Shown: piece by piece, positions 63,355 to 64,000 of the stretch
How positions within the stretch are numbered: position 1 is the stretch's first letter
Layout of the letters: the number at the start of each line of letters is the position of its first letter
Assembly: GCA_963826165.1 (NCBI GenBank)
Contig: CAWGWC010000009.1
Location: 62,001 to 126,000, forward strand
Reading direction: 5' to 3'
Length of the DNA: 64,000 nucleotides
Source: JACVRW01 sp963826165
GTDB lineage: Bacteria; Actinomycetota; Thermoleophilia; Solirubrobacterales; Thermoleophilaceae
The notes under the pieces: generated by a model
The model's database searches: none
Seen by the model: only the letters and a program-made list of their open reading frames with translations
What the model was told of the DNA's origin: nothing
Translations under genes and position numbers: made by a program

Positions 63355-63361
63355 GAGGACG

Positions 63362-63784
63362 TCATCTCCGCCAGTCGTGGCGGCCGCCGGTCTTCTCGAG
63401 CAGGACGATCTCGGTGATCTCCACCCCCCGCTCGAGGCCCTTGACCATGTCGTAGACGGTGAGCGCGGCAACCGAGGCGGCGGTCATCGCCTCCATCTCG
63501 ACCCCGGTGGGACCGCTCGTGCGCGCCTCGCTCTCGATCTCCACCCGGTCCTCGCCGATCGCGATGCGCACGTCGACGAAGGACAGAGCCAGCGGGTGAC
63601 ACAGCGGGATCAGCTCGGCGGTGCGCTTGGCCGCCTGGATACCGGCGATGCGGGCGGTGGCCACCACGTCGCCCTTCGGGGCGTCGCCCCGCGCCACCGC
63701 GGCCGCCGTCTCGGACGCCATCACCACCGTGGCTCGCGCGAGGGCGCGGCGATCGGTGCTCTCCTTGTCGCCCACGTCGACCAT
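63362..63784 (-). CDS. moaC: Cyclic pyranopterin monophosphate synthase
   Basis: The 140-residue protein has MVDVGDKESTDRRALA at its start, LIPLCHPLALSFVDV with catalytic His, VEMEAMTAASVAALTVYDM and VLLEKTGGRHD. It completes the first step of molybdenum cofactor synthesis with MoaA. Family members usually begin about 10 residues earlier (LTHTDEAGRARMVDV); that sequence is present upstream but with no ATG or GTG, so the start is not certain. Confidence 0.93.
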   Translation of the reverse strand: MVDVGDKESTDRRALARATVVMASETAAAVARGDAPKGDVVATARIAGIQAAKRTAELIPLCHPLALSFVDVRIAIGEDRVEIESEARTSGPTGVEMEAMTAASVAALTVYDMVKGLERGVEITEIVLLEKTGGRHDWRR

Positions 63785-63821
63785 CCGGGCCCGCCCGGCC
63801 TCGTCGGTGTGTGTGAGCTCG

Positions 63822-64000
63822 TCAGGCAGGCGCGTGGGTGCGCTGCGCCGCCGCGATCAGATCGCGTACCGCGGGCTCGTCGCCGCGGCGGAGCAGCTCG
63901 ACCGGGTCGGGATCGCCGTTGACGATCGACTCGAAGAAGGACTTGCGGTCCTGGTAGGTGGGCAGGGTGCCCTTGGCCCACCCGCGTACCTCGTTGAGGA
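63822..64000 (-). CDS. C-terminal fragment of an unidentified protein
   Basis: The frame is open to the right edge and ends at 63822 after about 58 residues. The visible part is polar and helical, with GWAKGTLPTYQDRKSFFESI and LLRRGDEPAVRDLIAAA. I do not recognise it. It lies upstream of moaC on the same strand, so a molybdenum cofactor role is possible but not shown. Confidence 0.6.
   Translation of the reverse strand, partial: LNEVRGWAKGTLPTYQDRKSFFESIVNGDPDPVELLRRGDEPAVRDLIAAAQRTHAPA

Overview
The window is GC-rich, gene-dense bacterial chromosome with frequent GTG/TTG starts and many ATGA/GTGA gene overlaps. It most resembles a deep-branching actinobacterium of the Thermoleophilia/Solirubrobacterales type. 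That is an inference from gene content: a mycobacterial-type dCTP deaminase, tatA next to tatC, the rpsF-ssb-rpsR-rplI-dnaB order, a PIG-V-like mannosyltransferase, and menaquinone enzymes beside a bc complex. I see no insertion sequence, prophage, integrase, rRNA operon or CRISPR array, and no stretch over 300 bases lacks a gene. It reads as core chromosome with a looser patch at about 39.7-48.8 kb.

Layout. 0-3.7 kb: quinol-cytochrome c reductase (Rieske, cytochrome b6-like, subunit IV/cytochrome c fusion) coupled to menaquinone methylation and polyprenyl synthesis. 3.8-8.1 kb: zinc-ribbon protein, dcd, tatA/tatC, an anchored helical protein, an anti-sigma antagonist, tRNA-Lys and a class IV aminotransferase. 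8.1-12.7 kb: UDP-ManNAc/ManNAcA-type sugar genes with an acyltransferase and membrane proteins. 12.7-18.2 kb (minus): rpsF-ssb-rpsR-rplI-dnaB, a DnaC/DnaI-like ATPase, purA. 18.2-25.4 kb: an Arg/Pro-rich membrane protein, then a minus-strand trehalose pair, an anti-sigma-like protein, an HtrA-like protease and a two-component system. 25.4-37.6 kb: envelope genes, including a degenerate M28-membrane protein, thiL, a class A PBP, an MscS channel, a mannosyltransferase, a CPBP protease, an L,D-transpeptidase, and an M23 endopeptidase behind a c-di-AMP (ydaO-type) riboswitch.

37.6-48.8 kb: pyrE, nudC, small stress-type proteins, a frameshifted chrA, a PadR/VOC divergent pair with a double palindromic operator, an epimerase reading into a membrane protein through a probable 1-base deletion, an ECF sigma factor, a CAP protein, an unusual DapB, a glutamine amidotransferase and another frameshifted gene. 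48.8-54.1 kb: tRNA-Arg, galT, a GNAT protein, a TlpA-like lipoprotein and a large SF2 helicase of unknown role. 54.1-61.6 kb (minus): one almost fully overlapping chain ccmA-ccmB-ccmC-ccmD-hemA-hemC-cobA/hemD-SAM hydrolase-birA, joining tetrapyrrole synthesis to heme export for cytochrome c maturation. This fits the c-type cytochrome at the left end. 61.6-64 kb: VOC protein, secreted esterase and molybdenum cofactor genes.

Main points for follow-up: the DnaC-like loader beside dnaB, the uncharacterised helicase, the riboswitch, the PadR operator, the degenerate enzymes (M28-like, DapB-like), and three frameshifts within 8 kb that may be assembly errors.
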